Source of the DNA: an uncultured Prevotella sp.
Lineage (GTDB): Bacteria > Bacteroidota > Bacteroidia > Bacteroidales > Bacteroidaceae
Reading direction: 5' to 3'
NCBI GenBank assembly: GCA_902464615.1
Contig: CABQKA010000001.1
Coordinates: forward strand, 62,001-126,000
Length of the DNA: 64,000 nt
Shown here: piece after piece, positions 7,903-15,219 of the stretch
Numbering within the stretch: position 1 is the first letter of the stretch
Layout: every line of letters begins with the position of its first letter
Program-made: the position numbers and the translations under genes
The notes under the pieces: generated by a model
Told to the model about the DNA's origin: nothing
What the model saw: the letters and a program-made list of their open reading frames with translations, nothing else
Databases searched by the model: none

Positions 7903-9120
7903 TCAGGCCTTGGTAGCTTCCGGCCCGCTGAAGACCGCCGCTACGCGATGCAAGGCTTCCTCCAGTTTTTCCTCCTTCGCGCAAAGGGAAAGACGGACAT
8001 AGCGGCGGCCGTTTGAGCCGAAGATGAAACCTGGCGTGATGAAAACCCGCGCCTCGTGGAGCACGCGCTCTGTCAGTGCTTCGGCGTCGGCATAGTGGTC
8101 GGGAATGCGCCCCCAGAGGAACATGCCGGTTTGCGCGGGGTCGTAGCTGCAGCCCATAGCCTCCATGATTTTCCCTGCCAACACGCGGCGGCGGGCGTAA
8201 ACGTTATAATTGGCCTCTTCGTGCCAAGCATCCGTATTGGCATAGGCTTGCGCCGCAGCTAACTGCATAGGCCGGAACGTGCCGGAGTCTATGTTGCTCT
8301 TCACCTTGAGTATCCAGCTGACGAATTGGGCATTGGTCGCCAACATTCCGACTCTCCAGCCGGGCATGTTGTGACTTTTACTCATAGAGTTGAACTCGAT
8401 GCAGTGCTCCTTGGCGCCGGGGATTTGCAGGAGACTGAGATGCTCGCGGCTCAAGATAAAGCTATAAGGATTGTCGTTTACGACGACTATGCCGTGGCGG
8501 CGGGCAAAGTCGACCAGACGTTCATAGGTTTCGCGACGGGCCGGTGCGCCGGTCGGCATATGGGGATAGTTGCTCCACAGGAGGCGGACGCCGGAAAGGT
8601 CCATCTTTTCCAAAGCATCGAAATCCGGTTGCCACCCATTCTCGGGCCGCAGATCATAAGGTACGACCTCGCATCCGAGCAAACGGGATAGCGACGTATA
8701 AGTGGGATAGCCGGGATTGGGGACCAAGACCTTTTCGCCGGGATTGACAAAAGCAAGCGTCACATGCAGGATGCCTTCTTTCGAACCTATCAAAGGTTGG
8801 ATCTCCGTGCGGTAGTCCAACTCCACGCCATACCAACGGCGGTAGAAGCCGGCCATAGCCTGGCGCAGCTCCGGTATGCCGACGGTGGGTTGATAACCGT
8901 GGACGCCTTCGAGACGCGCCGCGGCACAAAGAGCTTCGACAGTCTCGTGCGAAGGCGGCATGTCGGGGCTGCCGATAGCCAAGCTGATAATGTCGCGCCC
9001 TTCTGCGTTCAACCGGGCAATTTCCTTACCTTTCCTGGAAAAGTAATACTCGCTCACTTGTTCCAGACGCTGCGCGGGCCGAATAGCCGGCCTGCCGGCG
9101 CATTTATCACTTTCCTTCAT
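7903..9120 (-). CDS. PLP-dependent class I/II aminotransferase (aromatic pathway)
   Basis: A 405-residue fold-type I aminotransferase. Visible features are SLAIGSPDMPPS (substrate loop), PNPGYPTYTSL, VVNDNPYSF, the PLP-lysine segment EFNSMSKSHNMPGWRVGML (Schiff-base lysine in SMSKS) and the C-terminal arginine region GRRYVRLSLC. Its place between pheA and the DAHPS-CM gene suggests it aminates phenylpyruvate and 4-hydroxyphenylpyruvate to Phe and Tyr, but this is inferred from context; aspartate, LL-DAP or alanine specificity is also found in the family. The ATG at 9120 overlaps the end of pheA by 14 bases, which implies translational coupling. Confidence 0.9.
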   Translation of the reverse strand: MKESDKCAGRPAIRPAQRLEQVSEYYFSRKGKEIARLNAEGRDIISLAIGSPDMPPSHETVEALCAAARLEGVHGYQPTVGIPELRQAMAGFYRRWYGVELDYRTEIQPLIGSKEGILHVTLAFVNPGEKVLVPNPGYPTYTSLSRLLGCEVVPYDLRPENGWQPDFDALEKMDLSGVRLLWSNYPHMPTGAPARRETYERLVDFARRHGIVVVNDNPYSFILSREHLSLLQIPGAKEHCIEFNSMSKSHNMPGWRVGMLATNAQFVSWILKVKSNIDSGTFRPMQLAAAQAYANTDAWHEEANYNVYARRRVLAGKIMEAMGCSYDPAQTGMFLWGRIPDHYADAEALTERVLHEARVFITPGFIFGSNGRRYVRLSLCAKEEKLEEALHRVAAVFSGPEATKA

Positions 9121-9937
9121 ATTCGCCTAAAATTTTTAATTCTCTCGTCAATGGGCGCACCGCCTCTATGCTCTGACGGTATCGCAAATAATCATGATAC
9201 GTCACGTCCACGTAAAACAGGTACTGCCACTCTTGCCCTATCATCGGGAGCGACTGGATTTTGGTCAGGTTTATCTTATAGAAACTAAAGATGGAGAGCA
9301 CCTGCGAAAGACTACCTTCCTCGTGCGGCAGGGTAAAGACAATGCTACTCTTGTCCGTATGGGACAAGTCGCGGAAACGGTCGGCGTTCCACACATCGCT
9401 CAACACGAGAAAGCGGGTGTAATTGTGCTTGTTGTCCTCAATAGCCTGGCGCAGCACTTTCATGCCGTAGAGCGGCGCCGCGCCGGCATGGCAGATAGCC
9501 GCATGGCCGCGCAAATGTTGCCGCGCAATGGTCTCGGCCGCCCCCGCGGTGTCCTCCACCTCTACCACTTTCATCTCCGGATGGCGCGAGAGAAAGGTGC
9601 GACACTGTGCCAGCGCGACGGGATGCGAATTTACCTCGCGGATATCTCCCATATTGTCTTCGGGCAGGCACATAATGCTGTGCTCTATGTGAAGTTTATG
9701 CTCCCCGACCACCGTAAACCCGCTGTCGCGGAGAAGTTCATAATTATGGAGCAGGCTACCCGCAATTGTGTTCTCGATGGCGACCATGCCAAGCAGCGTA
9801 TCATCTGTACGCATGGCATCAAACACATCCTCGAACGTATTACAGCAAACCAGCTCGACCTCTTCGCCGGAAAAAAACTGATGAGATGCAATGTCGTGAA
9901 ACGAACCTCTGATGCCTTGTATCGCTATTCTTACCAT
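9107..9937 (-). CDS. pheA: Prephenate dehydratase
   Basis: A 276-residue stand-alone prephenate dehydratase (prephenate to phenylpyruvate). The PDT domain begins IAIQGIRGSFHDIASHQFF and contains GMVAIENTIAGSLLHNYELL and NYTRFLVLS. A C-terminal ACT domain follows (SSIVFTLPHEEGSLSQVLSIFSFYKINLTKIQSLP), the usual allosteric phenylalanine site. I place the start at the ATG 9937; an in-frame TTG at 9949 would lie in the terminator tail of the attenuator. It is first in the operon that continues through the aminotransferase, DAHPS-CM and tyrA. A leader peptide and terminator directly upstream indicate control by Phe/Tyr supply. Confidence 0.95.
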   Translation of the reverse strand: MVRIAIQGIRGSFHDIASHQFFSGEEVELVCCNTFEDVFDAMRTDDTLLGMVAIENTIAGSLLHNYELLRDSGFTVVGEHKLHIEHSIMCLPEDNMGDIREVNSHPVALAQCRTFLSRHPEMKVVEVEDTAGAAETIARQHLRGHAAICHAGAAPLYGMKVLRQAIEDNKHNYTRFLVLSDVWNADRFRDLSHTDKSSIVFTLPHEEGSLSQVLSIFSFYKINLTKIQSLPMIGQEWQYLFYVDVTYHDYLRYRQSIEAVRPLTRELKILGEYEGK

Positions 9938-9950
9938 ATCTGAAAGCAAA

Positions 9951-9979
9951 AATCCCGCTCCTGAGACAGAAGCGGGATT
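9951..9979 (-). terminator. Attenuator terminator upstream of pheA
   Basis: On the minus strand, AATCCCGCT (9971-9979) pairs with AGCGGGATT (9951-9959) over 9 bp around an 11-base loop, followed by TTTGC. It ends 14 bases before the pheA ATG and follows a short aromatic-rich leader frame. The 5' arm, extended to TCCCGCTTC (9969-9977), is also perfectly complementary to GAAGCGGGA inside the leader coding sequence (10022-10030), so terminator and antiterminator are mutually exclusive. Confidence 0.85.
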
Positions 9980-10008
9980 GTTTATCTGAATTGAATGATT
10001 TCTTGGAT

Positions 10009-10086
10009 TTAACGCACAACGTCCCGCTTCGCTTGCCCGGCAAAGTAAAAATAACCGAAAAAGTAAAACGACTGGAACTGTGTCAT
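10009..10086 (-). CDS. pheA operon leader peptide (Phe/Tyr-rich attenuator peptide)
   Basis: A 25-codon frame, start ATG at 10086, stop TAA at 10009-10011, reading MTQFQSFYFFGYFYFAG then QAKRDVVR. Nine of residues 4-15 are Phe or Tyr, which is the hallmark of a control peptide for ribosome-mediated attenuation of an aromatic operon. Codons for residues 19-22 hold GAAGCGGGA (plus-strand 10022-10030), which can pair with the 5' arm of the downstream terminator. A ribosome stalled at the Phe/Tyr codons would leave this segment free and prevent termination; a ribosome reaching the stop would cover it. A near-consensus promoter lies just upstream. The peptide has no expected function of its own. 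Confidence 0.85.
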   Translation of the reverse strand: MTQFQSFYFFGYFYFAGQAKRDVVR

Positions 10087-10107
10087 GTCTGATTATTGTT
10101 TTCGTGG

Positions 10108-10138
10108 CAAAAATACCGATTTTATTTTACCCGACAAA
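10108..10138 (-). promoter_or_regulatory. Promoter of the pheA leader and operon
   Basis: On the minus strand, TTTG (10135-10138), a 19-base spacer and TATTTTTG (10108-10115) match the Bacteroidota sigma-ABfr consensus TTTG-N19-21-TAnnTTTG exactly. Transcription would start near 10101, about 15 bases before the leader-peptide ATG. Confidence 0.85.
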
Positions 10139-10190
10139 CTTTTCGCCGTTTTTTTCAAAAATTTATTCTCCGGCGAGTTTCCCAAGATGA

Positions 10191-10820
10191 TTACCAGCCA
10201 TTATAGTGGACATTGGCCGCGTCATACTTATCCTTGGGCTGCGGCGCCCCTTCCGGGTATCCCACTGGGATAAGGCAAAAAGGCGTGATGTTTTCCGGAA
10301 GCCCGAGTGCCGCGCTCACGGCAGCCATGCGGTCCTCATACGGACTTACCCCGGTCCACACTGCCCCCAGCCCCATCGCCTCGGCCGCCAGCAACAAATT
10401 CTCAGCCGCGGCCGAGCAGTCATACGCCCAGTTGACCGAAGGCTTACCCTCCGCATCCACAATGCTCCGGTCGCCGCAAATCACGATGACCGCGGACGCG
10501 TCGGCCAGCATCTTTGCTTTCGGCAAGCGCTGCGCCAGGCTGTCCATAATGGCCTTATCGTCCACGACGGCGAATTTCCAGGGCCGCATGTCGCGGCCTG
10601 ACGGTGCCGCCATTGCGGCACGGACCAGCGAATCCAGCTGGGCGCGGCCCACTGCGCGGTCTGTATAAGCACGCACGCTCTTACGCGAAAGAATGTTCTG
10701 GAACACGACAGAGGACCGCGACGCTGGAGCGGGACGCACCTCGGTGCTGTAAACCAGGCGGACTAAGGCGGCCAGCAGCGCCAATGCCAAAACAAGGCTG
10801 ACTATCTTATACTTATTCAT
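10191..10820 (-). CDS. Nitroreductase-family flavoprotein with N-terminal membrane anchor
   Basis: A 209-residue protein. Residues about 5-24 (KIVSLVLALALLAALVRLVY) form a signal anchor. The nitroreductase fold follows with FQNILSRKSVRAYTDRAVG, the FMN-binding RAAMAAPSGRDMRPWKFAVV, and the late GLGAVWTGVSPYEDRMAAV. Most family members are cytosolic, so the anchor suggests the flavin domain faces the periplasm. It is the last gene of a minus-strand cluster, 33 bases after a membrane FMN-binding/4Fe-4S protein, and the pair may pass electrons to each other. The substrate is unknown. An alternative reading is a cytosolic enzyme with a tail anchor pointing inward. Confidence 0.85.
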   Translation of the reverse strand: MNKYKIVSLVLALALLAALVRLVYSTEVRPAPASRSSVVFQNILSRKSVRAYTDRAVGRAQLDSLVRAAMAAPSGRDMRPWKFAVVDDKAIMDSLAQRLPKAKMLADASAVIVICGDRSIVDAEGKPSVNWAYDCSAAAENLLLAAEAMGLGAVWTGVSPYEDRMAAVSAALGLPENITPFCLIPVGYPEGAPQPKDKYDAANVHYNGW

Positions 10821-10853
10821 GCCATGTATATAGGTTTGTTTCTACCAATGTTT

Positions 10854-12035
10854 TCATTTCTTGCCCTCGGCCAGTTCAAGCAATGCGCCGACCGGGCACA
10901 CCGCGCGGCACCACGGCGTCGGCACAAAGATGCCCAGCACGACGAAAAATGCCGCCAGGATGATGACCGCGGGCGTGGCGCTTTGTACTAAGAAAGCCGT
11001 AAACGGCTCGTAGTCCAACAGATATGCGCCAAATCCGGACCACAGCAGCAACAGCAAGGCCATGAGCAGCGCCAAGCGGACGTTGCGCAGCATCTTGTAG
11101 GTCTGCGGCCGCACGTGCCATTTGGGCAACGGCAACCGCCAGGCCAGTTCCTGCAACGCCCCATAAGGGCATACCCAATTGCAGAAGTAGCGCGGCCGGC
11201 CCAACAGAGGCATGACAATCGCCACGAGCAGCAGCAAAAATCCCGGCAGGTATAGCACAGGGTCGAGCCCGCCGCTTGCCCATCCGCGCAGCAAGGACAG
11301 CGAAAGGAACTGGCCGCACCAGAATCCCGTCACCACCACGTTGAGCACCAGCACGGCCAGCCGCGCGGCTTTAGGCACCCGGCTACGCCACGCCACTCCT
11401 ACGCCGAGCAACAGCACGAGACCCAACGCTGCCGTGCGCCCCCACCCTATGGCCGGTGCACTGCTGCGCACCGCCTCCACTTCCTGCCGGGCTGAAAGCG
11501 TGCGCCGCACGGTATCTATGAGGCCGCGGCTGGAATAGGTAGCCCCCGTCACGCCGTCCACCTGGACAGCCGTGGCTTCGGCCACGCTTTTCCCCGTCCA
11601 CCGGGGGATGAGGTCCGCACACGCGCGCTCAAAGAAGTCGCGTGTCTCAGCGTTTCGGGCGGGCGCTATGCCTGCCACCACGCCCTGCGCATCTATATAT
11701 ATGTACACAGGGACCGGCCCGGCAAAGCCGGACACACCGGAAGCATATCGCTCGCTGCTGACCAATGTCCCCCGCTCTTTCCCGTCCCGTGCCGTGACGG
11801 TCCATGCGGCTGAGTCGAGCTGTTCCAGACTGGTGCCGGCGAGTCCGAGACGGGAGAGCACGGCGATATCGGGCGCGGCAACCGGCGAAAGCGCTGACTG
11901 GCGCCCTTGCCCGATGGGCTGGCCGAACAAGCGACCTGTCCATACGGCGGTCGCGGCAATCATCAAGAAAACTACTAGCAACGACAGCAGGCGTTCGAGT
12001 AGCGGTTGGAGTTTGCGGAATACAGGCAAATTCAT
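10854..12035 (-). CDS. FMN-binding and 4Fe-4S membrane protein (NosR/NapH-like)
   Basis: A 393-residue membrane protein. After an N-terminal span it has an FMN_bind domain (about 80-175) with the flavinylation-type motif DGVTGATYSSRGLIDTV (threonine in the TGATYSS signature). About five further membrane spans follow. Two cysteine clusters, CNWVCPYGALQELAW and CRAVCPVGALLELA, resemble NapH/NosR electron-transfer proteins, each with CxxxCP rather than a full four-cysteine ferredoxin motif. It probably moves electrons across the membrane to a periplasmic flavin. It sits between aroB (27 bases upstream) and the anchored nitroreductase (33 bases downstream), which could be its partner. The link to aroB seems to be only co-transcription. 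Confidence 0.88.
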   Translation of the reverse strand: MNLPVFRKLQPLLERLLSLLVVFLMIAATAVWTGRLFGQPIGQGRQSALSPVAAPDIAVLSRLGLAGTSLEQLDSAAWTVTARDGKERGTLVSSERYASGVSGFAGPVPVYIYIDAQGVVAGIAPARNAETRDFFERACADLIPRWTGKSVAEATAVQVDGVTGATYSSRGLIDTVRRTLSARQEVEAVRSSAPAIGWGRTAALGLVLLLGVGVAWRSRVPKAARLAVLVLNVVVTGFWCGQFLSLSLLRGWASGGLDPVLYLPGFLLLLVAIVMPLLGRPRYFCNWVCPYGALQELAWRLPLPKWHVRPQTYKMLRNVRLALLMALLLLLWSGFGAYLLDYEPFTAFLVQSATPAVIILAAFFVVLGIFVPTPWCRAVCPVGALLELAEGKK

Positions 12036-12062
12036 ACGTTTATCAGAAAATACGGTCCGCGA

Positions 12063-13118
12063 TCAGCCTTCGCGGAGGAAGTCGAAAGCTTCAAAGATTT
12101 GTTCCTTCGTGGCATGGCTGTCCAGCCGCACCTGGCCTACGTCGGCCAGCAAGGAGAAGTTGACGGCGCCGCCGGCGTTTTTCTTGTCATGCAGCATGAA
12201 CGCATATAGTTGCTCGTAGTGGTGGCAGTCAAAGCTGAATGTGCCGTAGTGCTCACGGATATAGGCAGCCGTCTGGCGCAACTTGCTTTCCGGAAATCCG
12301 GCCAAGGCCGTGCTCAGATAAAGTTCGCACACCATGCCCCACGCCACAGCATAGCCGTGAAGCACCGGCCGTCGCTCGGCGAGGGCCAGACTTTCCAGTG
12401 CGTGTCCGGCCGTATGGCCCAGATTCAAAGACTTGCGCAGCCCGCGCTCGTGGGGGTCGGCGGCGACGATGCGCTCTTTCACCGCGATGCTCTCCGCTAC
12501 CATTTCCTGCAAGCGGGCGTAGTCGGGCGCCGACAAGTCGTAGCGGAGATGCGCGGCCCACATGGCGTCGTCGCTCAGCAAGGCGTGCTTCAGCATCTCG
12601 GCATAACCAGAGCGCAGGTTCATACCGTCGAGCGTGCGGAGAAAGGCGGTGTCGACCACTACGGCCAGACTGTCGCTGAAGGCGCCTATCTCGTTCTTCA
12701 AGCCGTTAAAGTTGATGCCTGTCTTTCCGCCCACCGCGGCATCCACCATAGAGAGCAGCGTCGTGGGCACATTGACAAAGGCGATGCCGCGCTTGAACGT
12801 CGAGGCGGCAAAGCCGCCCAAATCTGTCACCATACCGCCGCCAAGGCATACCAGCAGCGAGCGCCGCGAGGCGCCGCCTTCGCTCAAGGCTTTCCATACG
12901 TCGGCCAGTGTCGTGAGGTTTTTGTTCGTATCCGTCGCGCCGACCACTATGTCGGCCGCCTGGCCGAGGATGACCGACGCTGCCAGCAGGGGACGGCAAA
13001 GCCTGTGGGTCGTCTCGTCCGTCAGGACGAAGACCTTGTCGAAAGGCACAGCGGCACGGCGGACCAAGGCTTCAAGGTCGGCCGCCGCGTTCTGTGAAAA
13101 GATGACTTCTGTGTTCAT
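12063..13118 (-). CDS. aroB: 3-dehydroquinate synthase
   Basis: A 351-residue enzyme converting DAHP to 3-dehydroquinate, step two of the shikimate pathway. NAD- and metal-binding features are LVCLGGGMVTDLGGFAASTFKRGIAFVNVPTTLLSMVDAAVGGKTGINF (about 95-140), with the lysine in VGGKTGIN, then LNLGHTAGHALES and LHGYAVAWGM for the zinc histidines. Its ATG overlaps the stop of the upstream thioesterase gene by four bases, indicating coupling. It complements the aromatic operon 2 kb away on the same strand but is separated from it by the pheA promoter and attenuator. Confidence 0.96.
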   Translation of the reverse strand: MNTEVIFSQNAAADLEALVRRAAVPFDKVFVLTDETTHRLCRPLLAASVILGQAADIVVGATDTNKNLTTLADVWKALSEGGASRRSLLVCLGGGMVTDLGGFAASTFKRGIAFVNVPTTLLSMVDAAVGGKTGINFNGLKNEIGAFSDSLAVVVDTAFLRTLDGMNLRSGYAEMLKHALLSDDAMWAAHLRYDLSAPDYARLQEMVAESIAVKERIVAADPHERGLRKSLNLGHTAGHALESLALAERRPVLHGYAVAWGMVCELYLSTALAGFPESKLRQTAAYIREHYGTFSFDCHHYEQLYAFMLHDKKNAGGAVNFSLLADVGQVRLDSHATKEQIFEAFDFLREG

Positions 13119-13612
13119 GAATGTTGCGGGTAAAGTTCCATCCCGGCCACTCCGGGACCTTCATAGGCCGCAATGGCGCGGCGGTAATCGGCCGGCACTT
13201 TGACTGAAGCCTGCGCTGAAAGTGAGAAGCAGACCATCACCGTGGCACACTGGCACACCACCTGCTGCGTGGCCTCGTTGACTGCGCGCTGCTGGAGCGT
13301 TATGCTCTTTTCCCCGACATGGGAAATGCGCGTCTCGACGACGATGCGGTCGCCTTGGAATATAGGGATGAAAAAATCGGCATTGATGTTGGCTACGACG
13401 GGAACAATGTCGCGCGAATGGTAGTCCGCATGGAGCACCGTCGCCAGGTAGTCCTCTTTCCCCAAATCGTAGAAGGCGAAATAGGCATTATTGTTCACGT
13501 GCCCGTAGCGGTCCACGTCGTTGAAGCGGATCTGTATGGGCAGACGGTGGCGGAAGCCTGCCGCCACGCCGCCGGCGTCCTGCGCCAAATGGGCTGAAGT
13601 GGGTATGTGCAT
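13115..13612 (-). CDS. Acyl-CoA thioesterase, hotdog fold (YbgC/4-HBT family)
   Basis: A 165-residue 4-hydroxybenzoyl-CoA thioesterase-type protein. The signature IRFNDVDRYGHVNNNAYFAFYD (about 29-50) has the catalytic aspartate and the HVNN turn, followed by a hotdog core (IFQGDRIVVETRISHVGEKSITLQQR). Such enzymes hydrolyse short- or medium-chain acyl-CoA or acyl-ACP. It is translationally coupled to aroB (four-base overlap) and lies 3 bases after the small upstream gene. Physiological substrate unknown. Confidence 0.9.
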   Translation of the reverse strand: MHIPTSAHLAQDAGGVAAGFRHRLPIQIRFNDVDRYGHVNNNAYFAFYDLGKEDYLATVLHADYHSRDIVPVVANINADFFIPIFQGDRIVVETRISHVGEKSITLQQRAVNEATQQVVCQCATVMVCFSLSAQASVKVPADYRRAIAAYEGPGVAGMELYPQHS

Positions 13613-13615
13613 GTC

Positions 13616-13915
13616 TTATTGGAATGGATGAGGGGTGGCGACTGGCGAAAAGTAATCGCGTGCGACCGCGGCCATGCGCTGTCGGTCCGGAAGCATCTCG
13701 AGCGTTTCTTCATCGACGCGGCATAGTCCGCGCAAGGGGTAAATGCCGGCGGCTTCGTCGGGATATATGCCCTTCACCGTCGCAAACAGATGGTTGCGCG
13801 CATCGACTATGCGGACGGACTCCGCGTTATAGTCGGGGACTGTCGTACCGGTTTGCAGCACGGTCCGTACGTAGGACTCGAGCGCGTCTATGAATTCCTT
13901 TTCTTCATTCGTCAT
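13616..13915 (-). CDS. Small hypothetical protein heading the aroB cluster
   Basis: A 99-residue soluble protein I do not recognise, beginning MTNEEKEFIDALESYVRTVL and containing YNAESVRIVDARNHLFATVKGIYPDEA. It has no signal peptide, membrane span or cysteine. I chose the ATG at 13915, because a -7 box TACCTTTG on this strand at 13921-13928 leaves room only for a start here and rules out the longer frame. It ends 3 bases before the thioesterase start, so it is first in the thioesterase-aroB-4Fe4S-nitroreductase unit. The mixed helix/strand pattern gives no functional clue. Confidence 0.72.
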   Translation of the reverse strand: MTNEEKEFIDALESYVRTVLQTGTTVPDYNAESVRIVDARNHLFATVKGIYPDEAAGIYPLRGLCRVDEETLEMLPDRQRMAAVARDYFSPVATPHPFQ

Positions 13916-14062
13916 GTCCGCAAAGGTACGCACTTTTCCGCCAAAAGGTAAGCTCCGGACCTTAAACTTACTAAAATCGGCATGCCGCGGCCGTGAGGGA
14001 AACGGTCTCCGGCCGTAAACGGAAAGGCGGCGGCGACTGAGCGCTGGCAAACGGGGATAAGG

Positions 14063-14118
14063 CTCCGCGCTACGGGGCTTAGCCTCGTGCCGACGGGGCT
14101 AAGCCCCGTAGCGCGGAG
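14063..14118. repeat. Intergenic palindromic repeat, GGCTWAGSC family (copy B)
   Basis: A 22-bp perfect inverted repeat (arms 14063-14084 and 14097-14118, inner ends GGGGCTTAGCC and GGCTAAGCCCC) with a 12-base loop. A partial unit, ACGGGGATAAGGC, abuts it at 14051-14063. Confidence 0.85.
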
Positions 14119-14170
14119 GCACAGCACAGGGACGCCGGCTGGCTGCAAGGGCCGTGGCGCTACGAAGCAA

Positions 14171-14201
14171 GCCCCGGCAGCGCCATAAGCACTGCCGGGG
14201 C
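14171..14201 (-). terminator. Terminator after the coiled-coil lipoprotein gene
   Basis: A 10-bp stem (GCCCCGGCAG 14171-14180, CTGCCGGGGC 14192-14201) with an 11-base loop, followed on the minus strand by TTGCTT. It lies 45 bases after the lipoprotein stop. Confidence 0.7.
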
Positions 14202-14245
14202 TGAATAGGGGAACCCGCTGCCCGGGAATGGGACGGACGCGGAAC

Positions 14246-15121
14246 TTACTTTTTCATCGTAAGCGAACCGGAGCCAATCATCTGTCCGTCCACGAAGACA
14301 TAAGCCGTGTACGTGCCGCCGCTCAGATATTCGCTGACGGGGACGTAGAGAGAAACCTGCTGTTCCTCGCCGGTATATTCGATATTCTTGGAAGCGGAGT
14401 AGCCGATATTCTTGTTTTCATAGGCGAACGTCCCGGCATTGCCCACCACATCCTGCGTGGGTTTGAGCAAACGGACATAGACAGTACGCATGCCGGTGGG
14501 GGCGGTGACGTTGCGCGTGATGGTGAACGTCACGGTGAAACGGGCAATGTCCTTACTCTTTTTGGCTTGCTTGCCGTTTTTCTTGGCGGGATAGATGGAG
14601 ACGCCGGTGGCGTTGAGCTGCGAGGCGACGGCCACTTTCTCGGACAGCTGCGAGTTGCGCTGGCTGATGCTGTTGTTCTCCTGGCGTGTACGCTCTGCCT
14701 CGGCGCGTGCCTCGTCGCGCTCATTGGTCAGCGCCTGGTTGATTTGCTGCAAGGAGTCGACCTGGCGGATATAGTCGCGCAGGACGGCACGGACTGTGGC
14801 CAGTTCCTTCTTCAGGCGGAGAATTTCAGCGGCGCTGTTTGTCTTCAGGCTCTGCAGCTCTTTCAGCAAAGCTTCGGCACGGCGCTGCTCGGCGTCGAGC
14901 CGGGCCACGAGGGAATCGTCCTTGATGTCCTTTTTCATTTCGCCGTACTGCGCGGCGAACTCGGCATACTGGTTCTCCATCTCGCGACGGTCCATCTCGG
15001 CCAACTGCCGTAGTTCGTTCAGTTCCTTGTCTTTGTCCGAATTGGAGTTACATCCCGTAAAGGCGGCCACTGCGGTCACTGCCAATACGAAGCCCAGGAG
15101 GGCGTGGGTGAATTTCTTCAT
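14246..15121 (-). CDS. Coiled-coil lipoprotein of unknown function
   Basis: A 291-residue protein with a lipoprotein signal (MKKFTHALLGFVLAVTAVAA then FTGC, lipid-modified Cys about 23). Residues about 30-160 form a long heptad-rich coiled coil, dense in Glu, Lys, Arg and Leu. The C-terminal ~120 residues look like a beta-sandwich (FTVTFTITRNVTAPTGMRTVYVRLLKPTQDVV to QQVSLYVPVSEYLSGGTYTAYVFVDG). It is likely anchored to an outer or inner membrane leaflet with the coil spanning the periplasm. I chose the ATG at 15121 because it gives the lipoprotein signal; a longer frame extends upstream without one. The function is not recognised. Confidence 0.82.
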   Translation of the reverse strand: MKKFTHALLGFVLAVTAVAAFTGCNSNSDKDKELNELRQLAEMDRREMENQYAEFAAQYGEMKKDIKDDSLVARLDAEQRRAEALLKELQSLKTNSAAEILRLKKELATVRAVLRDYIRQVDSLQQINQALTNERDEARAEAERTRQENNSISQRNSQLSEKVAVASQLNATGVSIYPAKKNGKQAKKSKDIARFTVTFTITRNVTAPTGMRTVYVRLLKPTQDVVGNAGTFAYENKNIGYSASKNIEYTGEEQQVSLYVPVSEYLSGGTYTAYVFVDGQMIGSGSLTMKK

Positions 15122-15219
15122 GTTCTGAATTAGGATTGATGATATTGCAATATATCTCGCCAGGGCGCCGGCAGCGGAAGCTGTCCCGTAAGCCTGCGGC
15201 GCCGGCCGGGAAGTGGCTT

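Larger units (their letters stand above)
13916..14245. other. Gene-free interval with promoter, repeat copy B and terminator
   Basis: This 330-base gap holds the -7 box of the aroB cluster (13921-13928), an intergenic palindrome (14063-14118) and the terminator of the lipoprotein gene (14171-14201). I see no further coding sequence. Confidence 0.75.

Noticed and set aside
9938..9949. Extended pheA start at TTG 9949
   Set aside because: It would begin in the tail of the attenuator terminator; the ATG at 9937 gives the normal family N-terminus.
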